This document shows, one piece after another, positions 1 to 7,946 of a stretch of 64,000 bases of DNA. Each line of letters begins with the position of its first letter. The first letter of the stretch is position 1. The stretch spans positions 5,861,001 to 5,925,000 of the forward strand of contig NZ_CP149798.1 of the NCBI RefSeq assembly GCF_037940415.1, in the 5' to 3' direction. The translations under genes and the position numbers were made by a program. The notes under the pieces are model-generated. The model was not told the DNA's origin, ran no database searches, and saw only the letters and a program-made list of their open reading frames with translations. This stretch comes from Streptomyces sp. f51 (GTDB lineage Bacteria > Actinomycetota > Actinomycetes > Streptomycetales > Streptomycetaceae).

Positions 1-1005
1 GTCGCCGTGTGGACCGAGAGCGAGCCGGGCAGCGACCACTGGAGCGGACCGGTGCCGCTGCCCGGCGGGGGGCTGACCCCCGCCCTGTCCGTGGCACCGG
101 ACCGCGAGGGCGGGGTACACCTCGTCGGTATCCACCGCACACCCTGTCCGGGCGGCACGGTGGAAGTCGACGTGGTCCGGATGTGGCGGCAGGCACACAC
201 CGGGGCGGTGGTGCCCTGGGAGAGCATCGGCAACCCCGGCGACCACACGGAGGACTGGAGGCGTCGCCGGGAGGTCGGCACTCCGGTGGCCGTCGTCGGC
301 AGCTCGGGAATCCTGCACGTCTTCATGCGCAACTTCGGCTCCGGCGCCAGCGCCCGCCGCCTTGCCGACCACGGCTGGGGCGAGTGGGAGGACCTCCAGG
401 GCCGCAACCTCCAGGACTGCCTGAACGCGGTCCTGCTGTCCACAGGCCGCATCGAGGTGTACGCCACCAACCGGTCCGGCGGGGTGCGCTGGTACCAGGA
501 CGGCATGTACGGCCCGTACAAGATGCAGGACAACGTGACCTCGGTCGACGTCGACGCCTGGCGGCCCACCGGAGGCATCACCCCCGTGCAGGCCGGCCGT
601 TCGAGGTCCGCGATCTTCTACCGCGAGGAAGAGTCCGGCGAGGTGCTGTGCCTGCGGCAGAGGCCCGACGGCCGGTGGAGCAGGGAGGCCGACCGGCTGG
701 GCGGAGACGGCGGGACGGGGCGGATCGCGGCGCTGCGGCAGCAGACCGGCGGGCGGGACCTCGTGGTCCTCGCGCGCCGGAACGCCCGGAACCGGCTGAG
801 CACGGCTTTCCTCGCCACCCAGGGCCAGGACGAGGCACCGCGATGGACCGACCACGACGTGCTGATGGCGCGTCCGCCCACCCTGGCCCGCGACCACGCG
901 GGCCGGATCGTCGTGGCGACGATCGGCACGGACGCGCGGCTGCGCGTCATGCGGCAGGCCAAGCAGGACATCGCCGACGGGTTCGGGCCGCCGGCGCTTG
1001 TGTGA
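1..1005 (+). CDS. Propeller-lectin-like (PLL-type) protein, 5' end outside window
   Basis: The frame is open from base 1, so the gene probably begins upstream; the first start codon inside the window is GTG at 7 (332 aa from there). The protein has recurring Trp-containing blocks, each followed by a 'gGriqVfaR'-type strand (for example LHVFMRN near residue 105 and IEVYATN near 150, then RWYQDG). This pattern is typical of sialidase/PLL-like six- or seven-bladed beta-propellers that bind sugars or act as secreted adhesins. No catalytic motif is visible. It is followed 65 bp later by an SGNH esterase on the same strand, so the two may belong to one surface or polysaccharide-related unit extending left of the window. 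The fold assignment is by pattern only. Confidence 0.6.
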   Translation, partial: VAVWTESEPGSDHWSGPVPLPGGGLTPALSVAPDREGGVHLVGIHRTPCPGGTVEVDVVRMWRQAHTGAVVPWESIGNPGDHTEDWRRRREVGTPVAVVGSSGILHVFMRNFGSGASARRLADHGWGEWEDLQGRNLQDCLNAVLLSTGRIEVYATNRSGGVRWYQDGMYGPYKMQDNVTSVDVDAWRPTGGITPVQAGRSRSAIFYREEESGEVLCLRQRPDGRWSREADRLGGDGGTGRIAALRQQTGGRDLVVLARRNARNRLSTAFLATQGQDEAPRWTDHDVLMARPPTLARDHAGRIVVATIGTDARLRVMRQAKQDIADGFGPPALV

Positions 1006-1070
1006 CACCCGTCCCGGGGGCGCGGGACCGAAAGACAGACAGAGAAGACTGAGGAAGGCACGAGCAAGAC

Positions 1071-2459
1071 ATGAGCAAGATCTGCATCCTGGGCAATTCC
1101 GTGGCCGCGCCGCGGACCGACAAGGAGGCACCGCTCGCCGGCTGGGGTCAGTACCTCGGCGAATTCCTGGGCGAGGGCCATGAGGTGCGCAACTACGCCC
1201 GCGATGCCATGACCCTGCGCGGCTACTTCGGCAAGCGCCTCACCACGCTTCTCAACCTCCTCAGCCCCGGTGATCTGGTGCTGATCGCCTTCGGCCACGA
1301 CGAACAGCGCGTCAACCAGCTCAACCGGTACCACGCGCCGCGCGAGTACCAGGAGTACCTGCGCCTGTACGTCGACGCGATCGAGTCCGCGGGGGCCGTC
1401 CCCGTACTGGTCACCCCCGCGGCCCGCTGCTCCTTCGACGAGGCCGGGAACGTCGTGGACACCCATGGCGGGTACACCGAACTCACCCGGGAGGCCGCGG
1501 CCGAGACGGGCGCCGCACTGCTCGACATGGCCGCGTTCACGACGTCGATGCTCACCGAACTCGGGTCGACGCGAGCGCGCCGTATGTACCGCTGGCTGGA
1601 CCCGGGTGAGCACCCGAACCACCCCGACGGCATCATCGACGCCCGGCACTTCGGCGAGCTGGGCGCACGCGAGGTGGCCCGGCGCACGGCCGCCGCACTC
1701 CGGGAGATCCCCGGTCTGCCGGGCGACCTGGTCGATCAGCTGCTGCTGACTCCCGGTGAGAGCCCGGAGCCGCTCACCGAGTTCGCGGTGAGCCACCCCG
1801 AGGCGGCTCTCGACATCCTCCCGACTCTGCCTGACAGGCCGGTCTTCACCTCGCCCGACCCCGGTCAGTTCGTGGGCGCGCAGCGCGAGTTCGCCGGCAA
1901 GGCGCCCGCCGGATCCGACTACGTCCTCTTCTACGAGGAGGGCCGCTACCTCGGTGGCACGGCCGTCTCCGCCTCCGGGACGTGGCAGTGGCGCCGGGTC
2001 GCCGGCTGGTCGGACGGCCCGCACCGGGTGGAGGCGCTCGCGGTCGCGGGCAACGCCGTCTCGCGCAGGAGCGAGCTGGAGTTCGAGGTCATCGAGCGCC
2101 TGGCGGCACCGCGGATCGTGAGCCCCGAGCCGGATGCCTGGACCGGGTCGCGCCCGAGCTTCTCCGGCAGGGCGTCCCTCGGCACGTCGAAGGTCATGGT
2201 CCTCGAACAGGGCAGGGTCATCGCGGAGGCACCCGTCAAGCGGGACGGGACCTGGCAGGTCACGCACGCCCACGACTGGCGGCCGGGCACCCGCACGGTC
2301 GAGTTCGTCTCGGTCTTCGGCGCCGTCCGTTCGGCGTCCGCCTCGCGGACCCTGCGCGTGCGCGGCATCCCCGAGGACAGCTGGCTGAACACCTCGCTGG
2401 AGTCGCGCGAAGGCTGCGCGGGCGGATGCGAGCACTACCCGGCCATGCCGGCCTGGTGA
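1071..2459 (+). CDS. SGNH/GDSL-type esterase with two C-terminal Ig-like repeats
   Basis: 462 aa. Residues 1-215 look like a rhamnogalacturonan-acetylesterase type SGNH hydrolase: the nucleophile block is ILGNS (normally GDS), block III is FGHDEQ (normally GHND), and the catalytic D-x-x-H is DARHF near residue 188. So Ser, Asp and His are kept, but the block I Asp is Asn and the block III oxyanion Asn is Asp. Residues about 255-435 hold two repeats of a bacterial Ig-like fold (each contains 'GTWQW/GTWQV' and ends with a VE.L/VEFVS strand), as in extracellular adhesive or carbohydrate-binding modules. No clear signal peptide follows the ATG, so export is uncertain. A strong bidirectional terminator follows the stop codon. 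Acetyl or acyl sugar esterase is the likely role; the substrate is unknown. Confidence 0.7.
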   Translation: MSKICILGNSVAAPRTDKEAPLAGWGQYLGEFLGEGHEVRNYARDAMTLRGYFGKRLTTLLNLLSPGDLVLIAFGHDEQRVNQLNRYHAPREYQEYLRLYVDAIESAGAVPVLVTPAARCSFDEAGNVVDTHGGYTELTREAAAETGAALLDMAAFTTSMLTELGSTRARRMYRWLDPGEHPNHPDGIIDARHFGELGAREVARRTAAALREIPGLPGDLVDQLLLTPGESPEPLTEFAVSHPEAALDILPTLPDRPVFTSPDPGQFVGAQREFAGKAPAGSDYVLFYEEGRYLGGTAVSASGTWQWRRVAGWSDGPHRVEALAVAGNAVSRRSELEFEVIERLAAPRIVSPEPDAWTGSRPSFSGRASLGTSKVMVLEQGRVIAEAPVKRDGTWQVTHAHDWRPGTRTVEFVSVFGAVRSASASRTLRVRGIPEDSWLNTSLESREGCAGGCEHYPAMPAW

Positions 2460-2490
2460 ACCGGCGCCCGGCTCAAGGGTGTTGAAACGA

Positions 2491-2525
2491 AGGAGGGCCT
2501 CCGCGCGGTGCGCGGAGGCCCTCCT
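2491..2525. terminator. Bidirectional hairpin terminator between esterase and fadB
   Basis: A perfect 16-bp inverted repeat (left arm 2491-2506, right arm 2510-2525) with a 3-nt GGT loop lies between two convergent genes. There is no U-tract, as is usual for Streptomyces terminators. Confidence 0.85.
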
Positions 2526-2544
2526 CACTTGTGCCGTGAAGCCG

Positions 2545-4671
2545 TTACGCCGGAACCGACGCCACGCCCTGCTCCAGGAAACGCTTGCCCGTAGCGCGTT
2601 CCGAGACGCCCTCGCGGTCCAGGTACGGGGTGATCCCGCCCAGGTGGAAGGGCCAGCCCGCGCCCGTGATCAGGCACAGGTCGATGTCCTGGGCCTCGGC
2701 CACGACGCCCTCGTCGAGCATGAGGCGGATCTCCTGGGCGACCGCGTCCAGGACCCGGTCCCGCACCTGCTCCTCGGTCAGGACGACGTCGCCCTGCTTG
2801 AGGAGAGCGGCGACCTCGGGGTCGAGCTCCGGCTTGCCGGAGTCGTAGATGTAGAAGCCGCGCTTGCCCGCCTTGACGACGGCCGCGAGGTTCGGGGAGA
2901 CCGTGAAGCGGTCCGGGAAGGCCCGGTTGAGGGTCTCCGAGACGTGCAGACCGATTGCGGGACCGACCAGCTCAAGGAGGACGAGAGGAGACATCGGCAG
3001 GCCGAGCGGCTCCACCGCCTTCTCCGCCACCTCGACCGGGGTGCCCTCGTCGATGACGTTCTGGATCTCGCCCATGAAGCGGGTCAGGATGCGGTTCACG
3101 ACGAACGCCGGGGCGTCCTTGGTGAGGACCGCGGTCTTCTTCAGCTTCTTGGCGACGGCGAACGCCGTGGCCAGCGAGGCGTCGTCCGTCTGCTCGCCGC
3201 GCACGATCTCCAGGAGCGGGAGGATCGCGACCGGGTTGAAGAAGTGGAAGCCGACGACCCGCTCGGGGTTCTTCAGCTTCGACGCCATCTCCGAAACGGA
3301 GAGGGACGAGGTGTTCGTGGCGAAGATCGCGTGCGCCGGGGCGACCGCCTCGACCTCGGCGAACACCTGCTGCTTGACGCCGATCTCCTCGAAGACGGCC
3401 TCGATGACGAAGTCCGCGTCGGAGAAGCCCTCGGCCTTGTCCAGCACACCGGAGACCAGGGCCTTGAGGCGGTTGGCCTTGTCCTTGTTGACGCGGCCCT
3501 TGAGCAGCAGCTTGTCGATCTCGGCGTGGACGTAGCCCACACCCTTGTCGACACGCTCCTGGTCGATGTCGGTCAGGACGACCGGCACCTCCAGGCGGCG
3601 CAGGAAGAGCAGGGCGAGCTGGCTGGCCATCAGGCCCGCGCCGACGACGCCGACCTTGGTGACCGGACGCGCGAGCGACTTGTCCGGCGCGCCGGCCGGG
3701 CGCTTGCCGCGCTTCTGGACCAGGTTGAAGGCGTAGATGCCGGAGCGGAGTTCGCCACCCATGATCAGGTCGGCGAGCGCCACGTCCTCGGCGTCGTAGC
3801 CCTTCTGGAGGTCGCCGTCCTTGGCCGCGGCGATGATGTCCAGCGCGCGGTAGGCGGCCGGGGCGGCCCCGTGCACCTTGCTGTCGGCGATGAAGCGGCC
3901 ACGCGCGACGGCCTGGTCCCAGGCCTCGCCGCGGTCGATCTCCGGGCGCTCGACGGCGATCTCGCCCTTGAGGACGGCGGCCGTCCACAGCAGCGACTGC
4001 TCCAGGAAGTCCGCACCCTCGAAGAGCGCGTCGGCGATGCCGAGGTCGTAGACCTGACCGCCCTTGAGCTGCTTGTTCTGGTTGAGCGAGTTCTCGATGA
4101 TCACCGAGACGGCCTTGTCCGCGCCGATCAGGTTCGGCAGGATCGTGCAGCCGCCCCAGCCGGGGACCAGACCGAGGAAGACCTCGGGCAGCGAGAAGGC
4201 CGGCAGGGCCGCGGAGACGGTGCGGTACGAGCAGTGCAGACCGACCTCGACGCCACCGCCCATCGCCGCGCCGTTGTAGTACGCGAACGTCGGGACCGCG
4301 AGGCCCGACAGACGCTTGAAGACCTCGTGGCCGCCCTTGCCGATGGCGAGCGCGTCCTCGTGCCGCTTCAGCAGCTCGACGCCCTTGAGGTCGGCGCCGA
4401 CCGCGAAGATGAACGGCTTGCCGGTGACACCGATACCGACGATCTCGCCGGCCGCGGCCTCCCGCTCGACCTGGTCGATGGCGGTGTCCAGGTTCGCCAG
4501 CGACGCCGGGCCGAAGGTGGTCGGCTTGGTGTGGTCGAAGCCGTTGTCGAGGGTGATGAGCGCGAAGCGCCCGGCACCGAACGGCAGGTCGAGGTGGCGT
4601 ACGTTCGCCGAGGTCACGACCTCGTCGGGGAACAGCTCGGCCGCTCCCTTGAGGAGTTCAGCGGTGCTCAC
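2545..4671 (-). CDS. fadB: Fatty acid oxidation multifunctional enzyme (enoyl-CoA hydratase / 3-hydroxyacyl-CoA dehydrogenase)
   Basis: 708 aa from a GTG at 4671. The N-terminal ~300 residues form a crotonase (enoyl-CoA hydratase/isomerase) domain, with GVTGKPFIFAVGADL and GAAMGGGVEVGLHCSYR as the oxyanion and active-site stretches. A Rossmann NAD-binding motif follows (VGVVGAGLMASQLA), then the 3-hydroxyacyl-CoA dehydrogenase catalytic region GFHFFNPVAILPLLEIV (His-Glu dyad) and a C-terminal helical dimerisation domain. It catalyses the two central steps of beta-oxidation, with the upstream thiolase doing the last. The GTG start overlaps the thiolase stop (GTGA), so the pair is translationally coupled. 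A longer in-frame start at 4743 lies inside the thiolase gene and was rejected. Confidence 0.95.
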   Translation of the reverse strand: MSTAELLKGAAELFPDEVVTSANVRHLDLPFGAGRFALITLDNGFDHTKPTTFGPASLANLDTAIDQVEREAAAGEIVGIGVTGKPFIFAVGADLKGVELLKRHEDALAIGKGGHEVFKRLSGLAVPTFAYYNGAAMGGGVEVGLHCSYRTVSAALPAFSLPEVFLGLVPGWGGCTILPNLIGADKAVSVIIENSLNQNKQLKGGQVYDLGIADALFEGADFLEQSLLWTAAVLKGEIAVERPEIDRGEAWDQAVARGRFIADSKVHGAAPAAYRALDIIAAAKDGDLQKGYDAEDVALADLIMGGELRSGIYAFNLVQKRGKRPAGAPDKSLARPVTKVGVVGAGLMASQLALLFLRRLEVPVVLTDIDQERVDKGVGYVHAEIDKLLLKGRVNKDKANRLKALVSGVLDKAEGFSDADFVIEAVFEEIGVKQQVFAEVEAVAPAHAIFATNTSSLSVSEMASKLKNPERVVGFHFFNPVAILPLLEIVRGEQTDDASLATAFAVAKKLKKTAVLTKDAPAFVVNRILTRFMGEIQNVIDEGTPVEVAEKAVEPLGLPMSPLVLLELVGPAIGLHVSETLNRAFPDRFTVSPNLAAVVKAGKRGFYIYDSGKPELDPEVAALLKQGDVVLTEEQVRDRVLDAVAQEIRLMLDEGVVAEAQDIDLCLITGAGWPFHLGGITPYLDREGVSERATGKRFLEQGVASVPA

Positions 4672-5894
4672 TTGTCGCCTCCGGCGTCCTTGTGGTGCGG
4701 GTTCTCCCAGATCACCGTGGCGCCCATGCCGAAGCCGACGCACATGGTGGTGAGGCCGTAACGGACCTCCGGCTGCTCCTCGAACTGGCGGGCCAGCTGC
4801 GTCATCAGACGGACGCCGGAGGAGGCGAGCGGGTGGCCGTACGCGATGGCGCCGCCGTACTGGTTGACGCGCGCGTCGTCGTCGGCGATGCCGTAGTGCT
4901 CGAGGAAGGCGAGCACCTGGACGGCGAAGGCCTCGTTGATCTCGAAGAGGTTGATGTCCTCGATCGACAGACCGGCCTGGGCGAGGGCCTTCTCGGTGGC
5001 GGGGATCGGGCCGTAGCCCATGACCTCCGGCTCGACGCCCGCGAAGGCGTACGAGACCAGGCGCATCTTGACCGGCAGGCCGTTCTCGCGGGCGAAGTCC
5101 TCGGACGCGATGATCGACGCGGTCGCACCGTCGTTGAGACCGGCCGCGTTGCCCGCGGTGACCCGGCCGTGCACACGGAACGGGGTCTTCAGACCGGCCA
5201 GGTTCTCCAGCGTGGTGCCCGGGCGCATCGGCTCGTCGGCGGTGACCAGGCCCCAGCCCGTCTCACCGGCGGCCGGGTTGGTGTTGCGCACCGAGATCGG
5301 CACCAGGTCCTGCTGGATCTTGCCGTTGGCGTACGCCTTGGCGGCCTTCTCCTGCGAGCGCACGGCGTACTCGTCGGCGCGCTGCTTGGTGATGGTCGGG
5401 TAGCGGTCGTGCAGGTTCTCGGCGGTCATGCCCATGAACAGGGCGGACTCGTCGACCAGCTTCTCGCTGACGAAGCGCGGGTTCGGGTCCACGCCCTCGC
5501 CCATGGGGTGACGGCCCATGTGCTCGACACCGCCGGCGACGACGACGTCGTACGCGCCGAAGCCGATGGAGCCCGCGACGCTGGTGACGGCGGTCAGCGC
5601 GCCCGCGCACATACGGTCGATGGAGTAGCCCGGGACCGACTGCGGCAGTCCGGCGAGGAGGCCGGCCGTGCGGCCCAGGGTCAGACCCTGGTCACCGATC
5701 TGCGTGGTCGCGGCGATGGCGACCTCGTCGATCTTCTTGGGGTCAAGACCGGGGTTGCGGCGCAGCAGCTCCCGGATGGCCTTCACGACGAGGTCGTCGG
5801 CGCGGGTCTCGTGGTAGATGCCCTTCGGGCCCGCCTTGCCGAACGGGGTGCGGACGCCGTCGACGAAGACGACGTCCCTGACGGTACGAGGCAC
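4668..5894 (-). CDS. fadA: Acetyl-CoA C-acyltransferase (thiolase)
   Basis: 408 aa from GTG 5894, chosen because GGAGGAG lies six bases upstream and the protein then begins directly at the conserved RDVVFVDGVRTPFGK. Thiolase landmarks are the nucleophilic Cys in DRMCAGALTAV, the NEAFA block, the GGAIAYGHPLASSG histidine block and the C-terminal TMCVGFGMGA cysteine/glycine block. It cleaves 3-ketoacyl-CoA to acetyl-CoA and shortened acyl-CoA. It is the first gene of a two-gene beta-oxidation operon with fadB. A long leader upstream contains a 16-bp palindrome and a TTAC/GTAA element that could be operators. Confidence in function is high; the exact chain-length specificity cannot be read from sequence. 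Confidence 0.95.
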   Translation of the reverse strand: MPRTVRDVVFVDGVRTPFGKAGPKGIYHETRADDLVVKAIRELLRRNPGLDPKKIDEVAIAATTQIGDQGLTLGRTAGLLAGLPQSVPGYSIDRMCAGALTAVTSVAGSIGFGAYDVVVAGGVEHMGRHPMGEGVDPNPRFVSEKLVDESALFMGMTAENLHDRYPTITKQRADEYAVRSQEKAAKAYANGKIQQDLVPISVRNTNPAAGETGWGLVTADEPMRPGTTLENLAGLKTPFRVHGRVTAGNAAGLNDGATASIIASEDFARENGLPVKMRLVSYAFAGVEPEVMGYGPIPATEKALAQAGLSIEDINLFEINEAFAVQVLAFLEHYGIADDDARVNQYGGAIAYGHPLASSGVRLMTQLARQFEEQPEVRYGLTTMCVGFGMGATVIWENPHHKDAGGDK

Positions 5895-5941
5895 GATGGC
5901 TCTCCTCCAGATGCGGGATGGCACTGCTGCGCGACACACGC

Positions 5942-5979
5942 CTGAGCGCGCGCTCAGCACCCATGCTACTTACGAGTAA
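5942..5979. promoter_or_regulatory. Palindromes upstream of the thiolase-fadB operon
   Basis: A perfect 16-bp palindrome (CTGAGCGCGCGCTCAG, 5942-5957) is followed by TTACGAGTAA (5970-5979), whose TTAC/GTAA arms are inverted around a 2-bp centre. Both lie 50-85 bp upstream of the GTG start, where a repressor of a fatty-acid operon (TetR/FadR-like) would bind. The operator role is inferred from position only. Confidence 0.45.
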
Positions 5980-6206
5980 CCAACCTGCCCAGTCCCGGGC
6001 GCGGGAGCGGCGAAGGTCACATCCGGAAGGCCTACGCGTTGCGGCCCGGCCGCGCGGACGGGGGCGGGCCGGGTGAACGGGGGAGGGCAGGTGGGAGGTC
6101 CGTGGGCCGGTGGCGCTCTCTCCGGCCGGCGCTCTCCGAGCGGCCCAGGATCTTGGCGTGATCTCGACGCCCATTCGACGGGTCGGTTCCGTGTCGGGGG
6201 GCCGTT

Positions 6207-6302
6207 CGGAGTAACGGGAGGCCGAGGAATCGGAGCGACGGGAGCGTTCGGGGCGACCGGAGTGCTCGGAACAGCCGGAGTGCGCGGAGCACTCGGAGTG
6301 GG
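6207..6302. repeat. 9-bp tandem microrepeat (consensus CGGAGYGNN)
   Basis: Eight consecutive degenerate 9-bp units run from 6231 to 6302, with two more at 6207-6224 separated by 6 bp. Each begins C/G-GGAG or a close variant. The period is a multiple of three, so plus-strand translation gives a Gly-X-Y collagen-like string and minus-strand translation a Ser/Glu-rich one. No start codon with a ribosome binding site supports a gene here. It lies in the 590-bp gap between the thiolase and RNase D genes. Confidence 0.7.
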
Positions 6303-6483
6303 CCGAACGCGCGACGCGCGTCGCGTACGGGCGCACGACCGGCGCATCGGTACGCCGACCGGAGCGCCCGGTCCCGCACCGGCGCACGCCGCCGAGGGGC
6401 TGTGCGCCGGATGCCGCCGGGCGGGGCCGTACACCGAGGTGGCCGTACGACCCCGGCGCCGAACCCCGGACCGGCCGGGCGGC

Positions 6484-7761
6484 TTACGGCGCCTTCGCCG
6501 CCAGCGCTGTCACCAGTGCCGGTGTGACCAGCTCGACCTGCCAGGGGCGTGCCCCGCAGGCGGTGAGCGCCGCGCCCACGGACTCCGTGTCCGGTGTCTT
6601 GGGCGGCTCCCAGCACACGCGCCGCACGGTGTCCGGGGTGATCAGGTTCTCCTGCGGCATGTTCAACCGCTCGGCCAGCGCCGACACCGCGGTGCGCGCG
6701 GCGGAGAGCCGGGCGGCGGCGGCCGGGTCCTTGTCGGCCCAGGCCCGCGGCGGGGGCGGCCCGGTCACCGGCTGTCCGGGCTGCGGCAGCTCGGCGTCCG
6801 GCAGCTCCTTCGCGCGGTCGACGGCGGACTGCCACTGCTCCAGCTGGCGCCGGCCCATGCGGTGCCCGAAGCCGTTCAGGGCGGCCAGGGCGTGCAGGTT
6901 GGCGGGCACGGCGAGTGCCGCCTCGACGATCGCCGCGTCCCCGAGCACCTTGCCCGGCGAGATGTCCCGGCGCTGGGCGATCCGGTCCCGGGTCTCCCAC
7001 AGCTCCCGGACGACGGCCATCTGGCGGCGCCGGCGCACCTTGTGCATCCCGGACGTACGGCGCCAGGGGTCCTTGCGCGGCGGCGCGGGCTCGGCCTGGG
7101 CGATGGCGTCGAACTCCTGCCGGGCCCACTCCAGCTTGCCCTGCCGGTCCAGCTCCTTCTCCAGGGCGTCGCGCAGGTCGACGAGCAGCTCCACGTCGAG
7201 GGCGGCGTAGCGCAGCCAGGGCTCGGGCAGCGGGCGGGTCGACCAGTCGACGGCGGAGTGCCCCTTCTCCAGGACGAAGCCGAGCACGCTCTCGACCATG
7301 GCGCCGAGGCCCACCCGGGGGAACCCGGCCAGGCGTCCGGCCAGCTCCGTGTCGAAGAGGGTGGTGGGGATCATGCCTATGCCGCGGAGGCAGGGCAGGT
7401 CCTGGGTGGCGGCGTGCAGGACCCATTCGGCCCCGGAGACGGCCTCGCCGAGACCGGAGAGGTCGGGGCAGGCGACGGGGTCGATGAGCGCGCTGCCCGC
7501 GCCCTCGCGGCGCAGCTGCACCAGATAGGCGCGCTGGCCGTAGCGGTACCCGGACGCGCGCTCGGCGTCGACGGCCACCGGGCCGGTGCCGGCTGCGAAG
7601 GCGGCGATCACCTCGGCGAGGGCGGCGTCGTCGGCGATCACCGGCGGGATGCCTTCTCGGGGCTCCAGCAAAGGGGTCGGCGCCGATTCGACGTCGTCCG
7701 GAGGGCCGCCTCCGGTGGTTCGCAGTGAGCTGTCTGCTGCGGTCTCTTGGGCGTCGGTCAC
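6484..7761 (-). CDS. rnd: Ribonuclease D (DEDDy 3'-5' exonuclease with HRDC domain)
   Basis: 425 aa. The DEDDy exonuclease motifs are in order: ExoI VAVDAERASGYRYG (Asp65, Glu67), ExoII HAATQDLPCL (Asp121) and ExoIII YAALDVELL (Tyr185, Asp189). An HRDC domain follows at about residues 225-300 (RELWETRDRIAQRRDISPGK...). It trims the 3' ends of stable RNAs and their precursors. The N-terminal ~35 residues are an acidic/Pro linker, as in actinobacterial homologues. The ATG at 7761 is the only good start. It lies downstream of whiI on the same strand, separated by 185 bp that contain a 34-bp perfect palindrome, so the two genes are probably separate transcripts. Confidence 0.93.
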   Translation of the reverse strand: MTDAQETAADSSLRTTGGGPPDDVESAPTPLLEPREGIPPVIADDAALAEVIAAFAAGTGPVAVDAERASGYRYGQRAYLVQLRREGAGSALIDPVACPDLSGLGEAVSGAEWVLHAATQDLPCLRGIGMIPTTLFDTELAGRLAGFPRVGLGAMVESVLGFVLEKGHSAVDWSTRPLPEPWLRYAALDVELLVDLRDALEKELDRQGKLEWARQEFDAIAQAEPAPPRKDPWRRTSGMHKVRRRRQMAVVRELWETRDRIAQRRDISPGKVLGDAAIVEAALAVPANLHALAALNGFGHRMGRRQLEQWQSAVDRAKELPDAELPQPGQPVTGPPPPRAWADKDPAAAARLSAARTAVSALAERLNMPQENLITPDTVRRVCWEPPKTPDTESVGAALTACGARPWQVELVTPALVTALAAKAP

Positions 7762-7787
7762 CTGTCAAGGGTATCCGTGTATGGACA

Positions 7788-7821
7788 ACGCCCGTCGACG
7801 GAACGTTCCGTCGACGGGCGT
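7788..7821. terminator. 34-bp perfect palindrome (probable terminator)
   Basis: The sequence from 7788 to 7821 is its own reverse complement without interruption, centred on AACGTT between 7804 and 7805. It lies 27 bp upstream of the rnd start and about 125 bp downstream of whiI. As RNA it would fold into a long hairpin with a minimal loop. Termination of whiI transcription is the simplest role; an operator for rnd is possible. Confidence 0.6.
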
Positions 7822-7946
7822 CGGATGGTCGTAAACCAGTCAGGTGAGGGCAAGACGCGGTTCACTCGCGCGGGGAAGCGGTCAGGAGGCCCGGGGGCCG
7901 CCGGGTGCCGCGGGCAGGGCGTCGGGGGAGTGGTGCGGGGCGGGGG

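Larger units (their letters stand above)
5895..6483. other. Gene-free region between RNase D and thiolase
   Basis: Besides the operator-like palindromes and the 9-bp repeat reported separately, I see no supported coding sequence. Open frames on both strands are low-complexity by-products of the repeat and high GC. The thiolase-fadB promoter should lie in its left part. Confidence 0.6.

Noticed and set aside
618..2528. Long minus-strand ORF opposite the esterase
   Set aside because: It mirrors the plus-strand gene codons, is Arg/Pro/Gly-rich and has no family motif or ribosome binding site. Similar long mirror frames opposite hemE (8909-10822, distal part), the flavoenzyme (12270-14873) and treY (61151-63775) were excluded for the same reason.
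6073..6480. Collagen-like Gly-X-Y plus-strand frame
   Set aside because: The Gly-X-Y string is produced by the 9-bp DNA repeat; the ATG at 6073 has no clear ribosome binding site in context and the frame runs on into the antisense of RNase D.
7788..7821. 34-bp palindrome as a phage or plasmid attachment site
   Set aside because: No integrase, tRNA or mobile gene lies nearby and the flanking genes are core genes.
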